A DNA stretch of 64,000 bases from Qipengyuania sediminis (GCF_004358425.1 NZ_CP037948.1:1860001-1924000), one strand, 5' to 3'. Positions 1 through 9,089 are shown, numbered from the stretch's first letter. The notes: generated by a model not told the origin, from the letters alone. Numbers and translations are program-made.

Positions 1-52
1 AGCAGGCGGCCAGCATCAGGGCGAGCGCGATGGTGAGCGATCGGCGTATCAC
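1..52 (-). CDS. N-terminus of a lipoprotein (cut by window edge)
   Basis: Reading leftwards from a GTG at 52-50, the sequence gives MIRRSLTIALALMLAAC before the window ends. This is a lipoprotein signal peptide: two arginines, a hydrophobic run of about 11 residues, and a lipobox (LAAC) whose Cys would be lipidated by Lgt and cleaved by LspA. The GTG overlaps the recX stop as GTGA, so the gene is probably translationally coupled to recX. The mature protein lies outside the window and its function cannot be named. Confidence 0.6.
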   Translation of the reverse strand, partial: MIRRSLTIALALMLAAC

Positions 53-675
53 AGGCGGCCCTCCTCCTCGCGCGCCTCGGCGATCCATGCCTCGACCTCG
101 TCGTCCGACGCGGCGGCAAGCACCCTGCGCGCATCGCCTGCGTCATGACCTGCACGCAGCAGGGCGGCAAGGTGCTTTTCGCGCTGGCGGGGGTCGGGCG
201 TGGAACCGGTGTCGCGCGCATAGGGCCCGAAGCGGCGCCGCCGGGCATAGGCCGCGGCAGCCTCGCGCCGTGCGGCCGCTTGGGGTGCGGTCGCGGCGCG
301 CAGATCCTCGCCGATCCCATCCGCGCGGAGCGCCTGGCCGACCCGACGCGCACCATAACCACGGCGCAGCAGGCTGTCGCTCCGCGCGCGCGCAAAACCG
401 GCATCGTCGACATAGCCGGCCTCCACGAAACGTTCGACCAGTGCAGAGACATCGGGCGGGGCTGCGCCCTCTTCCGCCCCGACATGGCCGCGTTCGCGCA
501 GCTTTCGCCGGCAATAGGCCGCAAGCCGCCCGGCGGAGGCGGCGAAGCGCGCGACATAGGCGAGCGCCAACTCCTCCAGCCGTGCAGCGTCGAGCGGCGG
601 GGGCGGGCCACTCCCTGCCCTCCGCGCGCCGCGCGCCTGCTTCGCTGTGCCCGGTTGTGACCTGTCCATTGCCAT
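49..675 (-). CDS. recX: Regulatory protein RecX
   Basis: This 208-residue protein looks like RecX, which binds RecA filaments and limits recombinase and coprotease activity. The family pattern of short three-helix repeats is visible: a segment around residues 50-65 with RLAAYCRRKLRERG, then YVDDAGFARARSDSLLRRGYG followed by ARRVGQALRADGI around residues 88-120, typical of the RecX core. The N-terminal 30 residues are basic and Pro-rich and probably disordered. It is not next to recA here. The stop overlaps the start of a downstream lipoprotein gene. Family assignment is by motif; ATG at 675 is one of two close candidates (the other is at 669). Confidence 0.85.
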   Translation of the reverse strand: MAMDRSQPGTAKQARGARRAGSGPPPPLDAARLEELALAYVARFAASAGRLAAYCRRKLRERGHVGAEEGAAPPDVSALVERFVEAGYVDDAGFARARSDSLLRRGYGARRVGQALRADGIGEDLRAATAPQAAARREAAAAYARRRRFGPYARDTGSTPDPRQREKHLAALLRAGHDAGDARRVLAAASDDEVEAWIAEAREEEGRL

Positions 676-793
676 AATGGTGCCACAGTGAGTAACGAGA
701 GGGAAAGGATAGTGCGGCTCGCGGAGTTTGCCGCGACCATGCAGGGGAGGGGAAGCCGCTGCGGAAGCCTGCCAACACGCTGGGATTCACCCG

Positions 794-2536
794 ATGACGA
801 CCGACGCCGCTTTTTTGCCGACGCCGAACGACTGCCCCTTGCCGCGCCGACGGGCCGATTTCGCAACGCTGACCGAAGCGATCGATTACGCCGCGCGGAG
901 CGAGAAGGGGCTCAATTTCTACGACATGCGCGGCACGCTCGAACGCGCCTATCCCTTCGCCGAGCTGCGCGCCGATGCTCTGGCGATGGCTTATCGGCTG
1001 GGTGCGGAGGGCATCGGCAAGGACGATCGAGTCGCTCTGGTGGCGCAGACCGGGCCCGAATTCGCGGCGCTGTTTTGCGCGTGCATCTATGCCGGTGCCT
1101 GGCCTGTGCCCCTGCCGCTTCCCACGACCTTCGGCGGACGCGAAAACTATATCGAGCAGCTCGGCGTCCAACTCGAAAGTTGCGACCCTGCGATCCTGCT
1201 ATACCCGGCCGAGATCGCCGAAATGGGAGAGGCGGCGGCAGCGCGGCAGGGCTGCCGGGGCGAGGCCTGGGAGGACTTCGCGCTGCGCCAGGCGCCCGAA
1301 TGCCCGCTTTCGCAAGCGCAGCCCGACGACATTTGTTATCTCCAGTATTCAAGCGGTTCGACCCGCTTCCCCACTGGCGTCGCGGTTACGCACGAGGCCC
1401 TGTTGCACAACCTCTATGGCCATGCCGCGGGGGTCAATCTCGGCAGCAACGACCGGGTGGTGAGCTGGCTTCCCTGGTATCACGACATGGGGCTCGTCGG
1501 CTGCTTCCTGTCGCCGATCGCCAACCAGGTCAGCTGCGATTACCTGCGCACCGAGCATTTTGCGCGCCGCCCGCTGGCCTGGCTCGATCTGATCAGCCGC
1601 AATAAGGGCAATACGCTCAGCTACTCCCCCACCTTCGGTTACGATATCTGCGCGCGTCGCATCTCGAGCCAGAGCCATGTCGCCGAGCGCTTCGACCTTT
1701 CCCGCTGGCGCACTGCGGGCAATGGTGCGGACATGATCCGCCCCGACGTCATGCAATGCTTCGTCAACGCCTTCGCCGCTGCGGGCTTTCGCGCGAGTGC
1801 CTTTACCCCCTCGTACGGTCTCGCCGAAGCGACGCTTGCGGTCACCGTGATGCCGCCGGGCGAGGGCATCCGTGTTGAGCTGGTGGAAGAGGAGCGGCTA
1901 TCCGGCCGCCCGCGCGATCTGGAGCGGCCCGCACGCTACCGCGCCATCGTCAATTGCGGCAAGGCGCTGCCCGGCATGGAGGTCGAAATCCGCGGCGAGG
2001 ACGGAGCTACCCGAGCCGACCATCGCATCGGCAAGGTCTGGTGCCGCGGCAAGAGCGTCATGCACTCCTACTTCCGCAACGAGGAAGCGACGCGCGACTG
2101 CCTGGTGGATGGCTGGCTCGATACCGGCGACATGGGCTATATGGCCAAGGGCTATCTGTTCATCGTCGGGCGGGCGAAGGACATGATCATCATCAACGGC
2201 AAGAACCATTGGCCGCAGGATATCGAGTGGGCGGTGGAGCAGCTGCCCGGCTTCAACCACGGCGACATCGCCGCCTTCGCGATCGAGACCGAAACGGGCG
2301 AGGAAGCCCCGGCGGTACTGGTCCACTGCCGCGTCTCCGACCCCGAAGAGCGGGTGAAACTGCGCGACCAGATCGCCGACAAGGTGCGTTCGGTCACTGG
2401 CATGGCCTGTGTGGTCGAGCTGGTGCCGCCGCGCACCCTGCCGCGCACCAGCTCGGGCAAACTTTCCCGCGCCAAGGCGAAGCGGCTCTATCTCGCGGGC
2501 GAGATCGAGCCGATCAAGCTGATGGAAGCGGCCTGA
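794..2536 (+). CDS. Fatty acyl-AMP ligase (FAAL), stand-alone
   Basis: A 580-residue member of the adenylate-forming superfamily. Visible core motifs are YLQYSSGST near residue 182 (phosphate-binding A3), SYGLAEATLAV near 339 (A5), DTGDMGYM near 442 (A7), GRAKDMIIINGKNHWPQDIE (A8) and RTSSGKLSRAKAK near 551 (A10, catalytic Lys). The NGKNHWPQDIE form is typical of FadD32/DIP2-like FAALs, which activate fatty acids as acyl-AMP and pass them to acyl carrier proteins rather than CoA. No carrier protein or polyketide synthase is nearby, so the acceptor is unknown. Start ATG 794 (MTTDAAFLPTP) is preferred to the upstream in-frame ATG at 728, whose added residues do not look family-like. Confidence 0.85.
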   Translation: MTTDAAFLPTPNDCPLPRRRADFATLTEAIDYAARSEKGLNFYDMRGTLERAYPFAELRADALAMAYRLGAEGIGKDDRVALVAQTGPEFAALFCACIYAGAWPVPLPLPTTFGGRENYIEQLGVQLESCDPAILLYPAEIAEMGEAAAARQGCRGEAWEDFALRQAPECPLSQAQPDDICYLQYSSGSTRFPTGVAVTHEALLHNLYGHAAGVNLGSNDRVVSWLPWYHDMGLVGCFLSPIANQVSCDYLRTEHFARRPLAWLDLISRNKGNTLSYSPTFGYDICARRISSQSHVAERFDLSRWRTAGNGADMIRPDVMQCFVNAFAAAGFRASAFTPSYGLAEATLAVTVMPPGEGIRVELVEEERLSGRPRDLERPARYRAIVNCGKALPGMEVEIRGEDGATRADHRIGKVWCRGKSVMHSYFRNEEATRDCLVDGWLDTGDMGYMAKGYLFIVGRAKDMIIINGKNHWPQDIEWAVEQLPGFNHGDIAAFAIETETGEEAPAVLVHCRVSDPEERVKLRDQIADKVRSVTGMACVVELVPPRTLPRTSSGKLSRAKAKRLYLAGEIEPIKLMEAA

Positions 2537-2611
2537 CGCGCGCGCTTGAAGATCGTGTCTTAGCGGCTTAATACAGAGGGCGAGCCACTTACGGGAGCGA
2601 TAGCCGCCGCC

Positions 2612-3844
2612 ATGACCGATACGCCCCTCGCCCCCAGCCCGGCCAAAGCGCCGGTTGCGACTGCAACCGCCACCGAATTCTCGCTGACCCCGCCCGATCC
2701 CGTGCCCGTCGTGGCGCCGGAGCGTGCCGCGGGGCTGGTGCCGATCTCAGCGGAAGTGAAGAGCAAGCTTCAGACCAAGGTCGATGCCTTCGTCGATGAA
2801 TTGGTCTCAACCGACGCGAACTCGCCCGAATTCGGCAAGAAGGTCGATCAGCTCACCAATATGGGCCGCAAGGAGATCGCGGCGGCGGCGGGCATGTCCA
2901 ACCGCTTTCTCGACCGCCCGGTGCGGGCGATGGACAAGGATGATGGCGTCGGCAGCAATCTCGCCGAGCTGCGCCGCGTGGTCGAGGACCTCGATCCCGG
3001 CAAGCGCGGCAAGCTGTCGGGAACGCGCAAGATACTCGGCATCATCCCCTTCGGCAACAAGCTCACCAATTACTTCCGCAGCTATCAGAGCGCGCAGACG
3101 CATATCCAGTCGATCCTCACTAATCTTGCGAGCGGCAAGGACGAGCTTCTGATGGACAATGCCGCGATCGATGTGGAGCGGCAGAAGCTGTGGGAGGCGA
3201 TGGGCAATCTCGAGCAGATGATCGAGATCTCGAAGACGCTCGACACGCGGATCGAGGAGAAGGCCGCGGAGCTCGACATGACCGATCCCGCCAAGGCGAA
3301 GGCGCTGCGTGAGACCGCGTTGTTCTATGTCCGCCAGCGCACGCAGGACCTGCTTACGCAGATGGCGGTGAGCGTGCAGGGCTATCTCGCGCTCGATCTG
3401 GTCAAGAAGAACAATGTCGAGCTGGTGAAAGGTGTCGATCGCGCCAGCACCACCACCGTCGCCGCGCTGCGCACCGCGGTCACGGTGGCCGAGGCGATGA
3501 CCAACCAGCGCCTGGTGCTGGGCCAGATCACCGCGCTCAACGACACCACTGCGGGCATCATCGATTCGACTGGCAAGCTGCTCCGCGAGCAGACCGCAAA
3601 GATCCATCAGCAGGCTGCCGCGAGCACGATCCCGCTCGAAACGCTGCAGCGCGCCTTCCAGAACATCTACGACACCATGGACGAGGTCGATCAGTTCAAG
3701 CTGAAGGCATTGGACAGCATGAAGCAGACCGTCGGCCTGCTGTCCGACGAGGTCGAAAAGTCCAAGGGTTATATCGCCCGCGCCGAAGGGCAGGCACAGG
3801 CGGCGCGGCAGGTGGGCGAATCCGCGCTGCTGACAGCGGAATAG
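2612..3844 (+). CDS. telA: TelA/KlaA family toxic-anion resistance protein
   Basis: A 410-residue soluble, mostly helical protein. It has a Pro/Ala-rich N-terminus, then the TelA family core from about residue 45 to the end, including the region GTRKILGIIPFGNKLTNYF and long amphipathic helices. The family is named for tellurite resistance determinants on plasmids, but chromosomal copies are linked more generally to envelope stress; the biochemical activity is unknown. It is followed after 7 bases by an XpaC-like membrane protein, the usual partner, so the two are probably cotranscribed. An Ala/Pro-rich leader before residue 45 is probably disordered. Confidence 0.85.
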   Translation: MTDTPLAPSPAKAPVATATATEFSLTPPDPVPVVAPERAAGLVPISAEVKSKLQTKVDAFVDELVSTDANSPEFGKKVDQLTNMGRKEIAAAAGMSNRFLDRPVRAMDKDDGVGSNLAELRRVVEDLDPGKRGKLSGTRKILGIIPFGNKLTNYFRSYQSAQTHIQSILTNLASGKDELLMDNAAIDVERQKLWEAMGNLEQMIEISKTLDTRIEEKAAELDMTDPAKAKALRETALFYVRQRTQDLLTQMAVSVQGYLALDLVKKNNVELVKGVDRASTTTVAALRTAVTVAEAMTNQRLVLGQITALNDTTAGIIDSTGKLLREQTAKIHQQAAASTIPLETLQRAFQNIYDTMDEVDQFKLKALDSMKQTVGLLSDEVEKSKGYIARAEGQAQAARQVGESALLTAE

Positions 3845-3851
3845 CGCGCAC

Positions 3852-4622
3852 ATGGCCGACCTCACCCGCGACAGCGAACGGATCATGGGCAGCAGCCGCG
3901 CGGTCCTCGCCGACAACCGCGCGGGCGGACGGCACCGGCGTGCCCGCTCGATCGGGCGACAATCGGCTCGCCTCAAGCGCGTCAATATTCTGAAGCGGCT
4001 GCGCAACATCCTGATTGCCATCGCCGCGATCTGGATCGCAGGCGGGATTGCAGGCGCGGTCCTGTCGGGCATCGGCATCATGGGCGTGGTGGGGATTATT
4101 CTTGCTTCAGTCGCGGCGGTTTTCATCTTCGGCAGCTATCCGAAGCTGAAGACGCCGACGCGCAGTGATCTGACCCGTAGCGGCAATGTGCGCCAGCTCC
4201 TGGGGCGCACCGAGCTGTGGCTCGAGGCGCAGCGTCCCGCCTTGCCGCCCCCTGCGGCCGGTCTGATCGATCAGCTGGGCGTGCAGCTCGACGGGCTCGG
4301 GCTCCAGCTCGAAGGGCTCGATCAGAACCACCCAAAGGCCCGCGAGGTGAGGAGCCTGGTCGGTGAACAATTGCCCGAGATAATCGACAGCTACCGCCGC
4401 ATTCCGGCCCAGATGCGGACAGAGACGCGCAGCGGCTCGACTCCTGACCAGCAGCTGACGCAGAGCCTCGCCACCATCAGCAACGAGATCGAATCGACCA
4501 CTCGCCAACTCGCCGAAGGTTCTTTGGACAACCTCGCGATCAAGCATCGCTTCCTTGATACCAAGTTCGGCACCGGCGCCGATGCCGCGCCGCAGCTCGA
4601 ACATCGCGCCAAGGATATTTGA
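3852..4622 (+). CDS. XpaC-like membrane protein, telA partner
   Basis: 256 residues. A basic N-terminus (about residues 1-50, rich in Arg) precedes two adjacent hydrophobic segments near residues 50-70 and 74-94. A cytoplasmic helical domain follows, with a repeated L-GVQLDGLGLQLEGL pattern. Size, topology and position directly behind telA fit the XpaC family (named after 5-bromo-4-chloroindolyl phosphate hydrolysis in Bacillus), though no catalytic residues can be pointed to. It lies 7 bases after telA and 3 bases before the next gene, so all three are likely one transcript. Function beyond an association with TelA is unknown. Confidence 0.65.
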   Translation: MADLTRDSERIMGSSRAVLADNRAGGRHRRARSIGRQSARLKRVNILKRLRNILIAIAAIWIAGGIAGAVLSGIGIMGVVGIILASVAAVFIFGSYPKLKTPTRSDLTRSGNVRQLLGRTELWLEAQRPALPPPAAGLIDQLGVQLDGLGLQLEGLDQNHPKAREVRSLVGEQLPEIIDSYRRIPAQMRTETRSGSTPDQQLTQSLATISNEIESTTRQLAEGSLDNLAIKHRFLDTKFGTGADAAPQLEHRAKDI

Positions 4623-4625
4623 ACG

Positions 4626-4928
4626 ATGCGCGTTCCCATCCCGCACAGCGTGCCCCGCGAAGAGGTGCGCCGCCGGCTATCCTCGCGCAGTCACGAGCTC
4701 GCCAATTTCATACCGGGCGGCATGGCCGATGTGACGACGGGCTGGCCGAATGAAGATACGATGACGCTCTCGGTACGCGCTATGGGCCAGAGTGTGAACG
4801 GGCGCGTGTTGGTCGAAGAGCGCCAGGTCGTGTTCGAGGTCGATCTGCCGCCGGCGCTGGCCTTCGTCGAACCGATGGTCGCAGGCGCGATCCGCAAACA
4901 GGGCACCAAGCTCCTCGAACATAAATGA
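4626..4928 (+). CDS. Polyhydroxyalkanoic acid system family protein
   Basis: A 100-residue protein matching the small family linked to polyhydroxyalkanoate granule regions: an N-terminal IPHSVPREEVRRRL segment, a central beta-rich stretch (MTLSVRAMGQSVNGRVLVEE), and the C-terminal LPPALAFVEPMVAGAIRKQG. These resemble the START-like minimal domains found near phasins and PHA synthases. No PHA synthase or phasin gene is in this window. It is the last gene of the telA-xpaC group, separated from xpaC by 3 bases. Confidence 0.75.
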   Translation: MRVPIPHSVPREEVRRRLSSRSHELANFIPGGMADVTTGWPNEDTMTLSVRAMGQSVNGRVLVEERQVVFEVDLPPALAFVEPMVAGAIRKQGTKLLEHK

Positions 4929-5126
4929 TTGTTAGCTGGAAGACGGCCTTTCGCGCCGCCGACCTGCATTAGGCTTGACCTTCGCGATTTTTCGCGTCCA
5001 ATCCGGGGCAGCGGGGTTGGGGCGGCCCACCCGCCGCGCAAAGCGCGATGATGCGCGGATGCGAAGCACAGGACGGCGGACCTAGCGGCACAACCGTGCT
5101 GTGTGTCCGGGGGCGAGAGAGAACGA

Positions 5127-5498
5127 GTGGACGGACAGCGCCGAAGCGCGGATTGCGTGCTGCTGGTCGAAGACAGCATGATCATCGCGCTCGATACCGA
5201 AGAGTGCCTGCTCGATCTCGGGATCGGTCGCGTGGTCGTTTGCGATACCGTCGCTGGCGCCTTGTCGGCGGTCGAGAGCGAGCGTTTCGCATTCGCGGTG
5301 CTCGACTACAGCCTCGGCGGCGAGACGAGCGAGGAGGTCGGGCACCGTCTTAATAAATGCGGCGTCCCCTTCTGGCTCGCCACGGGCTATGGCGAGATGG
5401 AGGACAAGATTGCCGAGCTTGGTGCGCGCGGCGTTCTCGTCAAACCCTATGGCCGGGCCGAGCTGACCAGGGTGCTGGCGGAATTCGCAGGGGGCTAG
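5127..5498 (+). CDS. Single-domain response regulator
   Basis: A 123-residue stand-alone CheY-like receiver domain. The acidic pair follows the first strand (VLLVEDS), the phospho-acceptor Asp lies in VLDYSLGG, the conserved Thr/Ser position is in LATGYG, and the switch Lys is in LVKPYG. With no output domain it must act through protein contacts, as receiver-only regulators often do in alphaproteobacteria. No histidine kinase is adjacent. GTG at 5127 is chosen because GAGAGAG lies just upstream and the receiver fold begins 11 residues later; an in-frame GTG at 5103 is possible. Its stop overlaps the convergent manA stop. Confidence 0.85.
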   Translation: MDGQRRSADCVLLVEDSMIIALDTEECLLDLGIGRVVVCDTVAGALSAVESERFAFAVLDYSLGGETSEEVGHRLNKCGVPFWLATGYGEMEDKIAELGARGVLVKPYGRAELTRVLAEFAGG

Positions 5499-6289
5499 AC
5501 GGCGTTCGAGACCAGCAAAGTCCGCCGAGCGGCGGCGAAATCGACCATGTCGAGTCGGTCCGCATATCCGCATTCGCCCGGCGCAATGATCTCGCCGGCG
5601 ATCGTCACTCGCCCATCCAGCGGCAGTGCGAGCACAGCGCCGGGATGGGCGGCCGCCAGTTCCGCTTCCGGCGCACCGGCGACTTGCGCGAAACGAAAAT
5701 GCGGTCCTGCCACCAGGAGGCGGCTTTCCTCAGCCGCCACTGCGCTGCGGCAGGCGGCGGGATAAGGCTCGCCCCGGGCCACCGCGATCCCTTCTTCGAG
5801 ATGAAGCTCGCGGGGGCGACCGTAGTCGTAAAGGCGATAGGTGATGTCGCTGTTTTGCTGCACCTCGACCAGCGTAAGCCCCGGGCCGATCGCATGGACG
5901 GTGCCGGCGGGCAGGTAGAAAAAGTCGCCAGCGGCAACCTCATGCCAGACCATCAGCTGCTCGATCGACCCGTCGAGCGCAGCGGCACGCATGGCCTGCG
6001 CATCGATGGCCTCCCGAAAGCCGATGCCGAGCATTGCGCCAGGCTCGGCGGCAAGCACCAGCCAGCATTCCTCCTTGCCCCGGCTGCCGGGTGGCGCCTG
6101 CGCATCGGTGGGATGGACCTGGATCGAAAGCTTCTCGCTGGTGAACAGATATTTGATCAATACTTGGGGCAGCGCGGGCGGCGGATCGAACCAGATCTCG
6201 CCAATCGTGGTGTCGCCCGGCGCGGCGAAGGGGGCGGGGAGATCGCGGCGGCCCCATGGTTTTTCGACCGTCTTCGTCGCCAGCTTCAT
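5495..6289 (-). CDS. manA: Class I mannose-6-phosphate isomerase
   Basis: A 264-residue cupin-type isomerase interconverting fructose-6-phosphate and mannose-6-phosphate. Zn-binding elements are visible: IQVHPTD (the QxH motif), the Glu-rich EECWLV segment, and GTVHAIG, followed by VEVQQNSDITYRLYDYGR. It is shorter than E. coli ManA (about 390), matching the compact alphaproteobacterial form. The ATG overlaps the stop of manC as ATGA, so the two are translationally coupled and supply GDP-mannose, presumably for surface polysaccharide. It converges with the response regulator gene, the two stops overlapping by 4 bases. Confidence 0.9.
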   Translation of the reverse strand: MKLATKTVEKPWGRRDLPAPFAAPGDTTIGEIWFDPPPALPQVLIKYLFTSEKLSIQVHPTDAQAPPGSRGKEECWLVLAAEPGAMLGIGFREAIDAQAMRAAALDGSIEQLMVWHEVAAGDFFYLPAGTVHAIGPGLTLVEVQQNSDITYRLYDYGRPRELHLEEGIAVARGEPYPAACRSAVAAEESRLLVAGPHFRFAQVAGAPEAELAAAHPGAVLALPLDGRVTIAGEIIAPGECGYADRLDMVDFAAARRTLLVSNAV

Positions 6290-7320
6290 TGCTGCGCTGC
6301 TCCGGTGAGCTTGCCGACATGCTGTGCCGCATTGCGCGCGGTTACCAACACCTCTCCCCCGTCGATCACCACGATCACGTTCTCGAGGCCGATTACTGAG
6401 ACGCGCGGCCCGTCGCTTTCGACCATAACGTTGCGGCACTGAGCGAGCTCGACTGAACCTCTCGTGTGATTGCCTGCATCGTCCCTGTCGCGCGCCGCCA
6501 TCAGCGCGTCCCAATTGCCGATATCGGACCAGCCCATGTCCGCAGCGACGACCGCGGCGCGGTCGGTGTTCTCCATCACCGCGTAATCGACCGATTCGCC
6601 GGCGATAGCGGCAAAGGCCTCGGCATCGGGATGCAGTTCCCACCCCCGGTCCTCGGCCCTGGCGAATGACTGGGCGACTGCGTCGGCCATCGCAGGCCGG
6701 TGCGTCGCCAGTTCGCTCAAGAAGGCACCGGCGCGGAAGGCGAAAATGCCGCCGTTCCAGACATAGCCGCCATCGGCCAGGAACGCCTCGGCCGTCGCGA
6801 GGTCGGGCTTTTCGACAAACTGCGCGACTGCGTGTCCGGTCGCGAGCGGCGCGCCCATGCGGATATAGCCATAGCCGGTCTCCGGACCGGTCGGCGTGAT
6901 CCCGAAGGCGACCATGTAATCGCCGCTGGCCAGCGAAGCGGCTTGTTCCACCCCGCTAAGAAAGGCGGTCTCGTCGGCGATGTGGTGATCGCTCGGGCAG
7001 ACCAGCATGATCGCATCGGCGGGCAGGGCATGGGCGGCGAGCGCGATTGCGGGGGCAGTGTTCTTCGCCTGCGGCTCGACGATCAGCCGTGCGCCGGGGC
7101 GGCTTTCCGCTTGGCTCTCGATGAGCTCGCAATGCGCGCTCCCGGCGACGATGACGGGGGGTGCGAAACGGCGCGGATCGGCGGCCCGGTCGAGACTTTG
7201 CTGAAACAGTGTGCGCTCGCCGAGCAGCGGCAGGAACGGCTTGGGCCGGTGCTTGCGGCTGCGCGGCCACAACCGCGTGCCGCTGCCGCCGCAAAGGATG
7301 ACGGGATGGATCGTTTGCAT
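6286..7320 (-). CDS. manC: Mannose-1-phosphate guanylyltransferase
   Basis: A 344-residue nucleotidyltransferase making GDP-mannose from GTP and mannose-1-phosphate. The N-terminus ILCGGSGTRLWPRSR is the GTP-binding signature loop, with PKPFLPL following; LIVEPQAKNTAPAIALAA, CPSDHHI and FVEKPDLATA are family-typical, and GWSDIGNWDAL lies near the C-terminus. The length matches the monofunctional form, lacking the C-terminal phosphomannose isomerase domain of AlgA-type fusions. That activity is provided by the overlapping downstream manA. Start ATG 7320 places the signature loop at residues 8-21 as expected. Confidence 0.92.
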   Translation of the reverse strand: MQTIHPVILCGGSGTRLWPRSRKHRPKPFLPLLGERTLFQQSLDRAADPRRFAPPVIVAGSAHCELIESQAESRPGARLIVEPQAKNTAPAIALAAHALPADAIMLVCPSDHHIADETAFLSGVEQAASLASGDYMVAFGITPTGPETGYGYIRMGAPLATGHAVAQFVEKPDLATAEAFLADGGYVWNGGIFAFRAGAFLSELATHRPAMADAVAQSFARAEDRGWELHPDAEAFAAIAGESVDYAVMENTDRAAVVAADMGWSDIGNWDALMAARDRDDAGNHTRGSVELAQCRNVMVESDGPRVSVIGLENVIVVIDGGEVLVTARNAAQHVGKLTGAAQQ

Positions 7321-7360
7321 GGTTTCGTCTTAGGCCCGATGGCGCAAAGCTGCCAGCCCG

Positions 7361-8116
7361 CTAGCGCGCGAACCATTCCTGGCGCCAGCCATAGGTCGCG
7401 GGGACGGGATTGCCATTCCCGTCCGTCGCCGGGCGGAAGCGGAAGCGCTGTTCGGCGAGACGGCAGACGATCGCATCGGCTTCCGCATCGGGGCTGGGGC
7501 GCAGGACCCGACAATTGCGCGCGCGTCCATCGGTGCCGACGGTCATGACAACCGTGACGGAGGTGCCGAAGCGCGCCTGCCGTCCGCCGGGTGGGACGGG
7601 AAAGTCGGAGGCGGAACTGATATCGCCTGCGATCTTGACCGGCTTGGTCGCGGGCGCGCCCCCGCCCTGCCCGCTGCCGCCGCGCCCGCCGCCCGTGCCG
7701 AGACCCGAACCGGCTGCCCCGGTCCCCAAGCCGCTCTCCACCGCGCCCGACGAGCTGGCGCTTCCGGTGGAGGAGGCGCGCGGGACGGGGGCAGGGCGCG
7801 CCGGGATCCGCGCGGGCGGGGCGGTCACGGCTTTGGGGACGGCTTCCTCGCCCGGATCGCCCGCCGCGCCCTCATCCGGCTTGGGCTCGCGTGCGGGCTG
7901 CGGCGGCTTCGGCGGCGGCGGGGCAGTGATGGTGACGTTGAAGGTTGCGAGCACATCCTTCTCGACCGCAGCGACCGTATCGGGCGCAAAGGCACGCACC
8001 AGCCCGTAAAGCGCCGCGATATGCGCCAGCACGATAAGGGCGATGACCCACCAACGCGGGCGGCGGCGCGCTTCGAGAAAGCTGTTCCCGATGGGTTGGG
8101 AGTGTGGCGGCGGCAC
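7361..8116 (-). CDS. TonB-family energy transducer
   Basis: 251 residues with classic TonB layout: a short cytoplasmic basic start, one membrane segment near residues 23-45, and a long periplasmic Pro/Lys/Glu-rich spacer (APPPPKPPQP, then Ala/Pro and Gly/Ser repeats). The C-terminal domain at about residues 165-251 has VVMTVGTDGRARNCRVL and EQRFRFRPATDGNGNPV. TonB couples the ExbBD proton channel to outer-membrane transporters. No exbB/exbD or receptor gene is adjacent, so it is an orphan paralogue or serves a distant system. The Gly-rich stretch (GLGTGAAGSGLGTGGG) is an unusual spacer element. Confidence 0.85.
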   Translation of the reverse strand: MPPPHSQPIGNSFLEARRRPRWWVIALIVLAHIAALYGLVRAFAPDTVAAVEKDVLATFNVTITAPPPPKPPQPAREPKPDEGAAGDPGEEAVPKAVTAPPARIPARPAPVPRASSTGSASSSGAVESGLGTGAAGSGLGTGGGRGGSGQGGGAPATKPVKIAGDISSASDFPVPPGGRQARFGTSVTVVMTVGTDGRARNCRVLRPSPDAEADAIVCRLAEQRFRFRPATDGNGNPVPATYGWRQEWFAR

Positions 8117-8149
8117 CGGGCGGAAACGCGGTGCCCTACGGCTGCGTTC

Positions 8150-9079
8150 CTAGGCGAGCTTGATCTCGCGCAGCCGCTGCTGGAGGAAATCGTGGCTGGA
8201 GATCGGCGCGGGGTGATCGTCGGGCCGCGCCGGGTCCACGCATTGCGGCAGTGTCTCGATCACGAAATCGGGCCGAAAATGCAGGAAGAACGGCATCGAA
8301 TAGCGCGCGCGGTAGGCCGCTTCCCCGACCGGGTTGACCACGCGGTGGGTGGTCGAGCGCAGGCGGTGGTTGGTCAGACGGTCCAGCATGTCGCCGATAT
8401 TGACCACCAATGCGCCCGGCGGCGGGTCGATCGCCAGCCATTCGCCGCTTGCGGTCAGAAGTTCGAGCCCCGCCTCCTCCGCACCCAGCAGCAGGGTAAT
8501 GGTATTGATATCCCCATGAGCGGCGGCACGGATCGCGCCTTCCGCATCCTTGCCCGTCAGCGGCGGGTAATGGAGCAGGCGCATCACCGAATTGCCATCT
8601 TCCACCGTCCTTGCGAACCAGTCCTGCGGCAGGCCGAGATGGAGCGCGATCGCCTCCAGCACCCGCGCGCCGGCCTTCTCGAAAGCGGCGTAGAGCGCGG
8701 TGAACGTCTCACGGAACGCCGGCAATTCGTCGGGCCAGACATTGGGGCCCATATATTGCGCCAGCGGGTGGCCCGCAGGAAGTTCGCGTCCGACGTGCCA
8801 GAACTCCTTGAGATCGTGGACCTTGGCGTCCTTCGCGGTCTCGACCCCGAAAGGGGTATAGCCTCGCGCGCCGCCGCCGCCTTCGACCTTGTAGCGCCGC
8901 TTCACGTCGTCGGGCAGCGCGAAGAAAGCCTTCGACATCGCTTCCGCACGGTCGATCAGGTCCTGCGGGATGCCGTGATCGCGCACGACCGCGAAGCCGT
9001 ACTCCTCGAAGCTGTGGCCCAGCTCCTCGGCGATTTCGCCGAGCGGGCGATTGAGCGAAACGGAAGCGATCTCGGACAT
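8150..9079 (-). CDS. 2-oxoglutarate/Fe(II)-dependent dioxygenase, isopenicillin-N-synthase-like
   Basis: 309 residues of the non-haem iron oxygenase family. An N-terminal DIOX_N-like region (FEEYGFAVVRDHGIP) is followed by the double-stranded beta-helix. The Fe ligands are visible as HGD in AAHGDINTITLLL (His and Asp) and a distal His in LRSTTHRVVNP, and the 2-oxoglutarate-binding Arg/Ser occurs in RARYSMPFFLH. Substrate cannot be deduced; bacterial members act on varied small molecules. It lies 10 bases upstream of the nucleoside transporter gene on the same strand, so the two may be cotranscribed. Confidence 0.85.
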   Translation of the reverse strand: MSEIASVSLNRPLGEIAEELGHSFEEYGFAVVRDHGIPQDLIDRAEAMSKAFFALPDDVKRRYKVEGGGGARGYTPFGVETAKDAKVHDLKEFWHVGRELPAGHPLAQYMGPNVWPDELPAFRETFTALYAAFEKAGARVLEAIALHLGLPQDWFARTVEDGNSVMRLLHYPPLTGKDAEGAIRAAAHGDINTITLLLGAEEAGLELLTASGEWLAIDPPPGALVVNIGDMLDRLTNHRLRSTTHRVVNPVGEAAYRARYSMPFFLHFRPDFVIETLPQCVDPARPDDHPAPISSHDFLQQRLREIKLA

Positions 9080-9089
9080 GGCTCGGGTC

